Origin: an uncultured Bacilli bacterium
Lineage (GTDB): Bacteria > Bacillota_I > Bacilli_A > RF39 > UBA660
Assembly (NCBI GenBank): GCA_934101745.1
Contig: CAKOSD010000033.1
Span: 1 to 8,926 of the forward strand
Reading direction: 5' to 3'
DNA length: 8,926 bases
A program made the translations under genes and the position numbers. A model generated the notes under the pieces. That model did no database searches, was not told the DNA's origin, and worked only from the letters and a program-made list of their open reading frames with translations. Shown here one piece after another: positions 1 to 7,136 of the stretch; position 1 is the stretch's first letter; each line of letters opens with the position of its first letter.

Positions 1-227
1 TCTTCATAATCAGTAACACTATAACCATTGTTTTTTAAATAATTTATATTTTTACTACTAAATAATTCATTGAAAGTCTTGTTACCTAGATATTCTTTAT
101 CTAAAGTAATTAAATAAGTAACACTCATACTTTTATCTTTATTAACTTGCATATTTGTACTTATAGTACTACATCCGCATAATATAATAATTAATAATCC
201 TAATAACACACTTTTTATCTTTGTCAT
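1..227 (-). CDS. Putative lipoprotein, N-terminal 75 residues (cut by left window edge)
   Basis: The visible part begins MTKIKS and continues with a hydrophobic stretch (about residues 7-16) that ends in a lipobox L16-C17-G18-C19. Cys19 is therefore the likely lipidated residue after signal peptidase II cleavage, placing the protein on the outer face of the membrane. The following residues are polar, with a strand-like segment around 34-43 (MSVTYLITLD) and a segment NNGYSVTDY at 66-74. This loosely resembles LppM-like lipoproteins of Gram-positive bacteria, but that is only an impression from a fragment. The start is well supported: the ATG lies 1 nt after the TAA of the upstream RDD gene, and a strong Shine-Dalgarno (GAGGAG) sits in the last codons of that gene. 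The two are therefore co-transcribed and probably translationally coupled. The rest of the gene is outside the window. Lipoprotein status is fairly sure; function is unknown. Confidence 0.82.
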   Translation of the reverse strand, partial: MTKIKSVLLGLLIIILCGCSTISTNMQVNKDKSMSVTYLITLDKEYLGNKTFNELFSSKNINYLKNNGYSVTDYE

Positions 228-228
228 T

Positions 229-1245
229 TTACTTCTCCTCTTTATTCTTATTTATTTTTATTTTCTTTTCAGAATTTTCTTTAATTTCGGTATTTTCTAG
301 TTCAATTTCAGTTGTTTTAGCCTCTACGGTATTCTTTTTTTCTGGTTTTTTCTTATTTTTACCGATTACTTCCGGTTTTACAACTTCTTCAATAGTTTCC
401 TTTTCTTTATTAATATCTTTATTAATATCATTTAATTCTTTAGATTTTTCTTCATTTACTATTCTGATATTATCTAGTCTATCTTGAAAACTTTCTCTTA
501 TATCAATAACTTTAGTTTTGGCTAAAATATCATGAAGGCCTCTATTATCTTCATTAGAAATAACGCTGACGGAAACAATAATTTGAAGAGCATTCATAAT
601 TACTGATAAACCCATTACGACACTCATTAAATATTTAAGAGGTATTATATAAGGAACAATAAGTTCTAGTAAGTAGATAAAGTAGCCATAGGCGATCAAA
701 CTTCTAAGCAAGTATTTTTCCCATGTCACTTCCTTATTATCTAGTCCAACTATTTGCAAACCGGTAATTTTCTTTCCTAAAGTTATCCCCTTAGTAATCA
801 TATTAAAAATTACAAAATAGAAGAAATATACGACTAAATAAACTAGATAAGAATACCAATTGGCTTTAAGAGTATCCATATATAGCTGGGGCGCCTTATC
901 ATTATAGATTTTTTTAGTCTCAGCCATTATATAGTTATATTCTTCCTCGGTTATAACATTATCACTATAAGCATCAACTACTAAATACCCAAAGTATTCA
1001 TTATCTTTTATTAAATCATCATACTCCCCAATTGAGATTTCCGAGTCTTTATAGTAAAAGGGTAAGTAATGTTCTATTTTAATATCACTGGTGCTTAAGG
1101 CTTGGAGTTCATTGCTTCTTTCTAAGGCTGTATCATACGTGGGATTTAAATACTTTGTATTAGTAATTAACGTTGTAAGTAATAATACTACGGTACTATC
1201 TATTATATAAGCAAGTATTCTTTTGAACAATTCTTTATCTATCAT
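229..1245 (-). CDS. RDD family membrane protein with long external loop and charged C-terminal tail
   Basis: This 338-residue protein carries the marks of the RDD family. The first helix has Arg9 and Asp16 (KRILAYIID). Residues 153-166 (GITLGKKITGLQIV) form the conserved cytoplasmic segment, and residues 235-247 (RGLHDILAKTKVI) form the closing motif. Four membrane helices are likely at about 10-28, 130-150, 178-198 and 205-229, with the N-terminus inside. Two parts are unusual. About 100 mostly acidic, Tyr-rich residues (29-129) lie between helices 1 and 2 and should be extracellular. A tail of roughly 90 residues (250-338), dominated by Lys and Glu, should be cytoplasmic and may be coiled or disordered. 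RDD proteins are poorly understood; some have been linked to ion transport, and no specific substrate can be assigned here. The ATG at 1243-1245 is preceded by AGAAGG and an extended -10 promoter. A lipoprotein gene follows after 1 nt, which suggests a joint envelope role. Confidence 0.88.
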   Translation of the reverse strand: MIDKELFKRILAYIIDSTVVLLLTTLITNTKYLNPTYDTALERSNELQALSTSDIKIEHYLPFYYKDSEISIGEYDDLIKDNEYFGYLVVDAYSDNVITEEEYNYIMAETKKIYNDKAPQLYMDTLKANWYSYLVYLVVYFFYFVIFNMITKGITLGKKITGLQIVGLDNKEVTWEKYLLRSLIAYGYFIYLLELIVPYIIPLKYLMSVVMGLSVIMNALQIIVSVSVISNEDNRGLHDILAKTKVIDIRESFQDRLDNIRIVNEEKSKELNDINKDINKEKETIEEVVKPEVIGKNKKKPEKKNTVEAKTTEIELENTEIKENSEKKIKINKNKEEK

Positions 1246-1285
1246 TTTTATACCTTCTTCTTTATATTTTTTCTTTTCTTTAAAT

Positions 1286-1314
1286 ATTATATCATTGTCT
1301 ATTTTTTAGAACAA
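1286..1314 (-). promoter_or_regulatory. Extended -10 promoter of the RDD/lipoprotein operon
   Basis: Read on the minus strand, the -35 is TTGTTC (1314-1309), followed by a 17-nt spacer and a perfect -10 TATAAT (1291-1286). A TGa extension lies directly upstream of the -10. The -35 is weak (3 of 6), which the extended -10 would compensate. Transcription should begin near 1279, giving a leader of about 35 nt before the ATG at 1245. The promoter starts just after the T-tract of the preceding terminator, so the two units are cleanly separated. Confidence 0.75.
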
Positions 1315-1316
1315 CC

Positions 1317-1348
1317 AAAAAAAGAAGTCTTTAGCTATAAAACTTCTT
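1317..1348 (-). terminator. Intrinsic terminator after the 136-residue gene
   Basis: On the minus strand a stem pairs 1348-1342 (AAGAAGT) with 1328-1322 (ACTTCTT) and continues with TTTA/TAAA (1341-1338 with 1333-1330). It encloses a 4-nt loop, with one bulged base at 1329. Seven T residues (1323-1317) follow. It lies about 30 nt beyond the TAA at 1380-1382 and just before the next promoter. Confidence 0.85.
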
Positions 1349-1379
1349 AATTTTAGAAATATATTATCCGACTAAATAT

Positions 1380-1790
1380 TTAGCGGGCAACTTTGATATT
1401 TTTTCTTGCGTTTTCTCTCATTATATGTAGTCTTAAAGCCTTACCACGAGGACTAAATTTTATGGCTAAGTCGGCAATAGTTTTTTGATATTCTTCAGGT
1501 AATTCTAAACATTCAAACATCGTCCAAGCCTCCTCTACACTTACACCACTAGTTAAGTTAAATAGTAAACTTAATAGATAAGCCTTCATATTTATAAAAC
1601 TTTGGTCTCTAGCCCCACTGGCAATATATTTTTTTAATTCATTATCATATAGTGAAAGCCAATCCCCTTTTAATTCTTCTTTTATTGCGCCCATAACTAG
1701 GACCACATTTTTATCATGACGAAAGTCTTCTGTTACAATCTTTATTCTTTGTAAAGTATCAAAGTCAATAATATTATTTTCTGTTCCCAT
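1380..1790 (-). CDS. Uncharacterised 136-residue soluble protein
   Basis: I do not recognise this protein. It has no signal peptide, no convincing membrane helix, and no Cys- or His-rich metal site (single Cys near residue 93). The composition is that of a small, probably helical cytoplasmic protein. Features that can be seen are an acidic, Ile-rich N-terminus, a central segment around 65-90 (FINMKAYLLSLLFNLTSGVSVEEAW) and a strongly basic C-terminus (RLHIMRENARKNIKVAR) that could contact nucleic acid. That last idea is speculation. The start is firm: the ATG at 1788-1790 follows a very strong Shine-Dalgarno (AGGGGGAA) at the right spacing. The gene is a monocistronic unit with its own promoter (1831-1859) and terminator (1317-1348), so its neighbours say little about its role. 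Inverted repeats over the promoter suggest regulated expression. Nothing in length, frame or codon choice suggests a fragment or pseudogene. Confidence 0.8.
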   Translation of the reverse strand: MGTENNIIDFDTLQRIKIVTEDFRHDKNVVLVMGAIKEELKGDWLSLYDNELKKYIASGARDQSFINMKAYLLSLLFNLTSGVSVEEAWTMFECLELPEEYQKTIADLAIKFSPRGKALRLHIMRENARKNIKVAR

Positions 1791-1830
1791 TTTTATTCCC
1801 CCTGTTATAGAACTCGTCTAAACGGGTAAT

Positions 1831-1859
1831 ACTTTACCACAAAGTTTGCTTATCGTCAA
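1831..1859 (-). promoter_or_regulatory. Extended -10 promoter of the 136-residue gene
   Basis: Minus-strand -35 TTGACG (1859-1854, 5 of 6), 17-nt spacer, -10 TAAAGT (1836-1831, 4 of 6) with a TGg extension. The expected start is near 1824, giving a leader of about 34 nt ending in the AGGGGG ribosome site. Inverted repeats cover both promoter elements and are listed separately. Confidence 0.75.
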
Positions 1860-1864
1860 GCAAA
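1831..1864. repeat. Two abutting inverted repeats over the -35 and -10 elements (possible operator)
   Basis: On the plus strand, TTTGCTT (1845-1851) and AAGCAAA (1858-1864) are perfect 7-nt arms around a 6-nt centre that holds most of the -35. Directly beside them, ACTTT (1831-1835) and AAAGT (1841-1845) are perfect 5-nt arms flanking the -10. The placement fits a repressor site. A regulator cannot be named, and short arms arise easily in AT-rich DNA, so the larger repeat is the more credible one. Confidence 0.45.
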
Positions 1865-1919
1865 AGTTTTCAAATGGTAACAATTAGTAACTAAACAGCA
1901 TTTATTTTTAGACAAACAT

Positions 1920-1962
1920 AAAAAAATCACAATCTACTAACCTAAAGTAAATTATGATTTTT
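1920..1962 (-). terminator. Intrinsic terminator after the SNF2 helicase gene
   Basis: On the minus strand AAAAATCA (1962-1955) pairs with TGATTTTT (1929-1922). A T-G wobble and AAT/ATT (1953-1951 with 1933-1931) continue the stem. TACT/AGTA inside the loop can extend the hairpin. The T-tract runs from 1926 to 1921. It begins 4 nt past the TAA at 1966-1968. Confidence 0.82.
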
Positions 1963-1965
1963 AAC

Positions 1966-4900
1966 TTAATTGGTACTTTCTTTATCAGTTTCATACCCAA
2001 TACTTAAAAGATTAGTTAATTCTTCTTCGGTTAAGGTATCAAGAGTCGTCGTCTTTTTACCTTCAATTAAATTATCACTTAAAATGCGTTTCTTTTCTTG
2101 AAGTTCAATAATTTTTTCTTCAACTGTTCCCTTGTTAATTAATTTTAGAACTGTAACTTTTTTAGTTTGACCAATACGATGGGCTCTATCGGTGGCTTGG
2201 TTTTCAGCCTGAGGATTCCACCAAACGTCTAGGTGAATTACGATATCAGCACTAGTTAAATTAAGGCCCGTGCCACCGGATTTTAAAGTAATTAAGAAGC
2301 AATTAGTTTTATCTTTATTAAAGGCATCAACTAGCATTACCCGTTCTTTACCAGATACGGACCCATCAATTACATAGTTGGAAATAGATTCTTCATCTAA
2401 TTGGACTTTTACTAGTTCAACAGCACTTTTAAAGGAACTAAAAATTAATATTTTATGATTATCTTTAATTAATTCTTTAACAATTTCTAAAAGCCGTTTA
2501 ATTTTAACTGATGATTCTTTATAATCTTTATCTAAAAGGGCTGGAGAAATACATAGTTGTCTTAATCTAGTAAGTAAAGTTACTATTTTAAAGCGGGCTT
2601 TACTAAAGCCTTCACTGGCAATAATATTATCTATTTCTTCTTTGGTATCTTCGACTAAACTTTGATACATGGCCTTTTCGGTTGCGGTCATTTCTAGATA
2701 TTCAATTTGTTCAATCTTATCAGGTAATTCTTTAGATACTTCTTTTTTCTTTCTTCTTAAAATAAAAGGTCTTATTTGATAATTTAGGTTATCTAAACGT
2801 TTTAAGGAATCTTTATCTACATCTTTAATACCATAGGCTTCTCTAAATCTGACGATAGAATTTAAGTATCCTGGCATAATAAAATCAAAGATACTCCATA
2901 ATTCTAAAACTGAATTTTCGAGCGGGGTTCCGGTTAGGGCAATCTTAGTCCGAGCCTTTATTTTCTTGATTTCTTTAGTCATTCCGGCTTGATAGTTTTT
3001 GATGGCTTGGGCCTCATCAATTATACAAACCTCAAAATCTTTAGACTCATATTCATCATTATCGTTACGAACCAAACCATAAGTAGTAATAAAGATATTA
3101 TAATTATCAAAATTTTGCATGATTTCCTGACGCTTTTTCTTATTTTCCGCAACTGCTACATATTTAAGTTCAGGAGCAAATTTTTGAAATTCTTTTTCCC
3201 AGTTATAAACGAGCGAAGTTGGGGAAACGATTAATATTTTAGCATTGGGTTTTTCGGCAATAAGTTTTCTTAGGAAAATAATGGCTTGTAAGGTTTTACC
3301 TAACCCCATTTCATCGGCTAAAATTCCGCCCAGGTCGCATTTATAAATGGTGTATAACCATTTTACACCTTCTTTTTGATAATCACGTAATAATTCATTT
3401 TCGGCGGCGGTAAATTCAACATCAGCATTTTTATAAGCACTAAAATTTTTAATAAATTCATCAAATTTACTATTAGTACTTATTTCTTGATAACGATTAT
3501 TTTTTAAACTTTCAATAAAGAAGGCGCGATACTTGGGAATAGTAATGCTTTTTTTCTTTAAATCTTTACTATCAATATCTAAATCATTAGTTAGGGCCTC
3601 AAAATCTTCTAAGTCTTGATTATTAAATAAGGAGATAACATCGCCACTTTTTAAGCGATAATATTTCTTTTTACTTTTAATAGCCGTAAGTAAGGAGGCA
3701 ACTTCTTTATTATCCACATTATCGATAGCAAAATCATAGGCTAAAATATTATCTTTTCCTATGGAGAAGTTAGATTTTACTTTAACGTCTTTAAATATCT
3801 TTAATTTTTTTATTTTTTCGGTAGTAAAAACGGTATAATTTTCGGTAAAATAAGATAAACCAGCATCTAGGAAGTTATAGGTACTATCCATATCGGTAAT
3901 AACAAAGTTTTTCTTATTTTCAACAAAGCCATATTTATTTAAATCGGTAATTACTTGGCTTTCAAACTCATTATCTCTTACTATATCGCTAACTTGATCG
4001 AAATAATTAAATTCCTTATCACCATATTTTAACATTACTTTAGCCGTTATACTGTCTTGACTTAAATCAAAGTATAAATTAATTTTTTTATCTTTAATAA
4101 TCTTGATATCCGAAATATCTTCACTTACTTCTAAAGTATTCATGGTTTTCTTTAAAAGACCATTTTTAAATAAATCTAAGTTTTTCTTATCAAAAATTAG
4201 ACTATCTATTTCGTTATCAACAAACTCACTAACTATTTTTTTATCTTCTAATTTTAAGATATATAATGTATTATTGTAAATTACGTAATTACTATCATTA
4301 TCCACTATTTTAAAATTAGCAAAGTCTTCAATATAAAATTTATATTTATTTTTCTGATATTCTAAGTGATATTCGGTTGGAAAACCATTAACAATTTTAT
4401 TAACAGGTATATCTTCTAAAACAAATTTCTTGTTTTCTAATAGTTTTAATAATTCGCTAAATTCTCTATTATTTAGTTTTAAAGGTTCATCAAGTACTTC
4501 ATAACGATTAAGACCAATTTCTGAATAATTAAATAAATATTCAATTATTTTTGTATTTTCATTATTAAAGAAATAATTATTGGAATTATATGTTAACTTT
4601 TTACCTAAAACCATATCTTCGCCATTTAAGTAACACGCTCTAAATTCCTTGAATTTATCTCTATTCTTGATAGAGTACTTAGTTTTTTGTCCAATTTTTA
4701 GTTTGACAATATAGTTACTAAAAAGATATTCAATTTCAATATCTAAGCCAATTTCTTCTTTTGCCTTATTTGTTTTTGTATCTTCTTTAGTTACAAAGCC
4801 TTTTAAGATATCTCTAGATTTTTGTAAAGATAGTTCTTCGGCCGTAAAGAAATCATTTTTCTTTTTTAAGATGCAGGCTAGTATATGTTGACATATATGA

Positions 4901-5136
4901 TTTTGTTTATAATCATCACAAGTACAAGTATGTTTTAAAACCTTGCCATCTTCATTTACTTCTATATTTATTTTAAAACTTCCACTATAAAAGATGTCAA
5001 CTTCAAAATCAACGCTTTTATTACCAAAATCATCTTGAATAATCTTCGTTCTTTTAATATACCACTCTGGTATTGACATAGCCCGATAATATAAATAATC
5101 GCCGTATTTAGCCCGGATGTTTTCTACTATTCCCAT
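1966..5136 (-). CDS. SNF2-family helicase-like ATPase with N-terminal SWIM zinc finger
   Basis: A 1056-residue double-stranded-DNA translocase of the Swi2/Snf2 superfamily 2 type, acting in the cytoplasm on DNA or protein-DNA complexes. The N-terminus carries a SWIM zinc finger with ligands C71-x-C73 and C82-x-H84. Residues of about 120-560 are an AT-rich, Lys/Asn-rich region matching the position of the bacterial SNF2-associated domain. The ATPase core follows. It has a Q-like motif 583-594 (LRDYQKEGVKWL), Walker A with K614-T615 (DEMGLGKT), a DEAQ box at 707-710, motif III TGTPLEN at 735-741, motif V SGGTGLNL at 953-960 and motif VI QATDRAHRIGQ at 980-990 with its arginine fingers. All catalytic motifs are intact and the length is normal for the Firmicutes group. 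The ATG at 5134-5136 follows GGAG at good spacing. It has its own promoter overlapping the end of the upstream methyltransferase gene. Its physiological role in such bacteria is not established; repair or transcription-related remodelling is inference. Confidence 0.95.
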   Translation of the reverse strand: MGIVENIRAKYGDYLYYRAMSIPEWYIKRTKIIQDDFGNKSVDFEVDIFYSGSFKINIEVNEDGKVLKHTCTCDDYKQNHICQHILACILKKKNDFFTAEELSLQKSRDILKGFVTKEDTKTNKAKEEIGLDIEIEYLFSNYIVKLKIGQKTKYSIKNRDKFKEFRACYLNGEDMVLGKKLTYNSNNYFFNNENTKIIEYLFNYSEIGLNRYEVLDEPLKLNNREFSELLKLLENKKFVLEDIPVNKIVNGFPTEYHLEYQKNKYKFYIEDFANFKIVDNDSNYVIYNNTLYILKLEDKKIVSEFVDNEIDSLIFDKKNLDLFKNGLLKKTMNTLEVSEDISDIKIIKDKKINLYFDLSQDSITAKVMLKYGDKEFNYFDQVSDIVRDNEFESQVITDLNKYGFVENKKNFVITDMDSTYNFLDAGLSYFTENYTVFTTEKIKKLKIFKDVKVKSNFSIGKDNILAYDFAIDNVDNKEVASLLTAIKSKKKYYRLKSGDVISLFNNQDLEDFEALTNDLDIDSKDLKKKSITIPKYRAFFIESLKNNRYQEISTNSKFDEFIKNFSAYKNADVEFTAAENELLRDYQKEGVKWLYTIYKCDLGGILADEMGLGKTLQAIIFLRKLIAEKPNAKILIVSPTSLVYNWEKEFQKFAPELKYVAVAENKKKRQEIMQNFDNYNIFITTYGLVRNDNDEYESKDFEVCIIDEAQAIKNYQAGMTKEIKKIKARTKIALTGTPLENSVLELWSIFDFIMPGYLNSIVRFREAYGIKDVDKDSLKRLDNLNYQIRPFILRRKKKEVSKELPDKIEQIEYLEMTATEKAMYQSLVEDTKEEIDNIIASEGFSKARFKIVTLLTRLRQLCISPALLDKDYKESSVKIKRLLEIVKELIKDNHKILIFSSFKSAVELVKVQLDEESISNYVIDGSVSGKERVMLVDAFNKDKTNCFLITLKSGGTGLNLTSADIVIHLDVWWNPQAENQATDRAHRIGQTKKVTVLKLINKGTVEEKIIELQEKKRILSDNLIEGKKTTTLDTLTEEELTNLLSIGYETDKESTN

Positions 5137-5165
5137 AATTTCTCCATTTCTTTTTGATAATTTCT

Positions 5166-5194
5166 ATAATATCATTATTATTCTTCTTAGACAA
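5166..5194 (-). promoter_or_regulatory. Extended -10 promoter of the SNF2 gene, overlapping the upstream stop codon
   Basis: Minus-strand -35 TTGTCT (5194-5189) contains the last Val codon and part of the TAA of the methyltransferase gene. A 17-nt spacer follows, then -10 TATTAT (5171-5166, 5 of 6) with a TGa extension. Transcription should start near 5159, leaving a leader of about 23 nt. There is no terminator in the 50-nt gap, so read-through from upstream is also likely. Confidence 0.7.
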
Positions 5195-6392
5195 CTTGAA
5201 AAATAAAGAATTTTAAATATTTAGTTTCTGGGATTCCCATTATTTCGGGATGATCTGGGGCGGCATAAGCCTTTTTTACTACTCTTAGGGTAACTCCCGC
5301 CATAACGCTGGCCTTAAATATAGCCTTGGTAAAGTCTTCTTCACTTGCATAATGCGAACAAGAGGCGGTTGCCAAGTAGCCGCCGCGGGGTAAGGCCTTC
5401 ATGGCTAAATAATTAATTTCTTGATAACCTTTGAGAGCACTTTTTACGGTATCTTTTGATTTTGTAAACGCTGGAGGATCTAGAATAATAAGATTATATT
5501 CTTTATTCTTACTATCCACTAAGGTACGCAAATAATCAAAAAGATCAGCACAGCAAGTATCGATGTTTAAATTATTTAAAGCAAAATTTTTCTTCGCATC
5601 CTCTAAGGCTTTTTCCGAGATATCTAGAGCCATTACTTTTTTGGCTCCTCCTAAGGCCGCATTCATAGCAAAAGAACCAGTATGCGTACAGCAATCTAAA
5701 ACGGTCATATCTTGGGCTAAGGCTCTAATACTTAAACGATTATACTTTTGGTCTAAAAAGAAACCTGTCTTTTGGCCTTCTTGAAAATCAACTAGGTATT
5801 TTAAACCATTTTCGATAATTTCTGTAGTCGTTTCTTTAGAGGTTACTGGGATTTTATCATACCAACCAACATATTCTTCTAATCCTTCTTTTTCTCTTAG
5901 GGCAACATCACATCTTAAATAAATACCTCTAATCTTAAAATATTTACTTGTTACATCATATAAGGCTTTTAATATAATATCTTTTCTAACATCAATTCCT
6001 AAAGATAAAATTTGACAAACTAAACAATCATTAAATTTATCAACTGTAAGTCCCGATAAAAAGTCAGCCTCACCATAAATAAGACGAAAAGCATTCAAAT
6101 CATTAGGCATTATTTTCATACGGTAACTAAGAGCATACTCTATTCTTCTTTTAAAGAAATCATAATCAAAAGTATCATTGGCATTTCTACTTATAATTCT
6201 TAAAACAATTTTAGAATTATTATTATAGAAGGCACTTCCTAAGAATTTATCTTTACTATTTCTTACGACAACGATATCGCCATTTTTAATACCTTCATCC
6301 GTCTTGGTAATATCACTTACAAAAACCCAAGGATGGTTATTTAGAACTCTTTCTTCCGCTTTTTTATTTATATAAACATTTAATTTTTCCAT
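5187..6392 (-). CDS. rlmI: Class I SAM-dependent 23S rRNA methyltransferase, RlmI/COG1092 type
   Basis: A 401-residue enzyme with an N-terminal PUA-type RNA-binding region (1-70, containing the typical NHPWVF at 19-24 and a GDIVVV strand at 38-43). Next come an EEHEA-like middle region with RLIYGEADFLSGLTVDKF-type sequence (103-120) and a Rossmann methyltransferase domain. Motif I is VLDCCTHTGSFAM (231-243), the acidic ribose-binding residue is Asp257 in ALDIS, and motif IV is DPPAF (305-309). Motif VI is ATASCSH (341-347) with Cys345 as the likely nucleophile. Well-studied relatives such as E. coli RlmI make 5-methylcytosine at position 1962 of 23S rRNA. That exact target is inferred here, because COG1092 contains several specificities. 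The start fits the family N-terminus. The Shine-Dalgarno is poor (AGAAAG overlapping the previous stop), so expression may rely on coupling to the gene 15 nt upstream. That neighbour is also methyltransferase-like. Confidence 0.9.
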   Translation of the reverse strand: MEKLNVYINKKAEERVLNNHPWVFVSDITKTDEGIKNGDIVVVRNSKDKFLGSAFYNNNSKIVLRIISRNANDTFDYDFFKRRIEYALSYRMKIMPNDLNAFRLIYGEADFLSGLTVDKFNDCLVCQILSLGIDVRKDIILKALYDVTSKYFKIRGIYLRCDVALREKEGLEEYVGWYDKIPVTSKETTTEIIENGLKYLVDFQEGQKTGFFLDQKYNRLSIRALAQDMTVLDCCTHTGSFAMNAALGGAKKVMALDISEKALEDAKKNFALNNLNIDTCCADLFDYLRTLVDSKNKEYNLIILDPPAFTKSKDTVKSALKGYQEINYLAMKALPRGGYLATASCSHYASEEDFTKAIFKASVMAGVTLRVVKKAYAAPDHPEIMGIPETKYLKFFIFQVV

Positions 6393-6407
6393 TTACAACA
6401 CACTTTC

Positions 6408-7088
6408 TTATTTTTTTAATTTCATTACCAATATTGGATATTCTATTTGAAAATAGTCTTTAAAGTATTCAATATATAAATTATAGTCTTGACCTAATTT
6501 TTCAATAATTTGAAAAAGGTATTTTTGCCATTCTTTATTAGTTCTTTTTTTATAACTTTCCGGTAAAAATGCACAACCACATAAGGCAATAATAAATTCT
6601 TTATGATTTTTAAGACAATTTTTTATCATTGCTTCCGTAGCCCCACAAGGATTATAACCAATTAATAAGTCATAATCAGTTATATTAGTAGTAAGATTAA
6701 ATTTTTCTTTAATTACCCTCCCCTTAAGACCAACTATATCTTCTAAAATAATACCAGGATCCATTACATCATAACTTAAGGCCTCAGATTCTAAGTAACT
6801 TGCTAAAATTGGAAGACTACCGGCTCCTACTTCTAAAACCTTTTTATTTTCTAGTAAAAAGTATTTTTGGATAATTTTAATAAATTCTTGATAATAGTTA
6901 AATCTAGCCGGGATAATTTGCAAATAACAATATATTTGGTTTATTGTGTCATTATTATTAGTAAAACCATTAAATAATTTATTATCTAGTTCTTCTTGTA
7001 AATAAGAAACATACCTGGCATAATACTTTTCTTTAAAGGCTTCTAATTTGGCTTTATCAGCACTACTTAACTTATCATATAATATCAT
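6408..7088 (-). CDS. Small SAM-dependent methyltransferase-like protein
   Basis: A protein of 226 residues from the preferred ATG at 7086-7088. The N-terminal 80 residues are helical and rich in Lys, Tyr and Phe. A Rossmann motif I then appears: KVLEVGAGSLPILASYLE at about 82-99. It is followed by an acidic turn after the second strand (YDVMDPG, near 106-112) and a motif IV-like strand ending in GYNPCGATEAMI (near 143-154). No catalytic motif that would reveal the substrate is visible. A protein, RNA or small-molecule methyltransferase is possible, and so is a catalytically weak SAM-binding protein. A GTG at 7095-7097 could add three residues, but it lies inside the Shine-Dalgarno-like AGAGAGTGAT that precedes the ATG by 4 nt, so the ATG is chosen. 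The gene is first in a unit with the RlmI-type enzyme (15 nt gap), which suggests a joint role in translation or RNA modification without proving it. Confidence 0.8.
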   Translation of the reverse strand: MILYDKLSSADKAKLEAFKEKYYARYVSYLQEELDNKLFNGFTNNNDTINQIYCYLQIIPARFNYYQEFIKIIQKYFLLENKKVLEVGAGSLPILASYLESEALSYDVMDPGIILEDIVGLKGRVIKEKFNLTTNITDYDLLIGYNPCGATEAMIKNCLKNHKEFIIALCGCAFLPESYKKRTNKEWQKYLFQIIEKLGQDYNLYIEYFKDYFQIEYPILVMKLKK

Positions 7089-7102
7089 TTTTATCACTCT
7101 CT
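7089..7102 (-). promoter_or_regulatory. Ribosome binding site that decides the start of the methyltransferase-like gene
   Basis: On the minus strand AGAGAGTGAT lies 4 nt before ATG 7088. It matches the anti-Shine-Dalgarno complement AGGAGGTGAT at eight of ten positions. The alternative GTG start (7097-7095) is part of this site, which argues against its use. Confidence 0.65.
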
Positions 7103-7136
7103 TTCTTTTAAATATTTCTTTTGTTAACTCTTAATA

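Noticed and set aside
221..487. Plus-strand open frame of 88 codons rich in Phe and Ser
   Set aside because: It is antisense to the Lys/Glu-rich tail of the RDD gene; the composition is simply the complement of AAA/GAA codons, and no ribosome site precedes it.
1246..1379. Attachment site or repeat left by a mobile element
   Set aside because: The repeat in this gap is fully explained by the terminator hairpin, and the rest by the promoter of the RDD gene.
2989..3234. Plus-strand open frame of 81 codons
   Set aside because: Antisense to the conserved ATPase core of the SNF2 gene, with no family resemblance and no promoter.
1966..5136. SNF2 helicase as part of a phage defence system
   Set aside because: The SWIM plus SNF2 architecture is the common chromosomal type in Firmicutes, and no nuclease, DNA methylase or other defence partner is adjacent.
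5563..5784. Plus-strand open frame of 73 codons
   Set aside because: Antisense to motif I of the rRNA methyltransferase; its sequence is the shadow of that conserved region.
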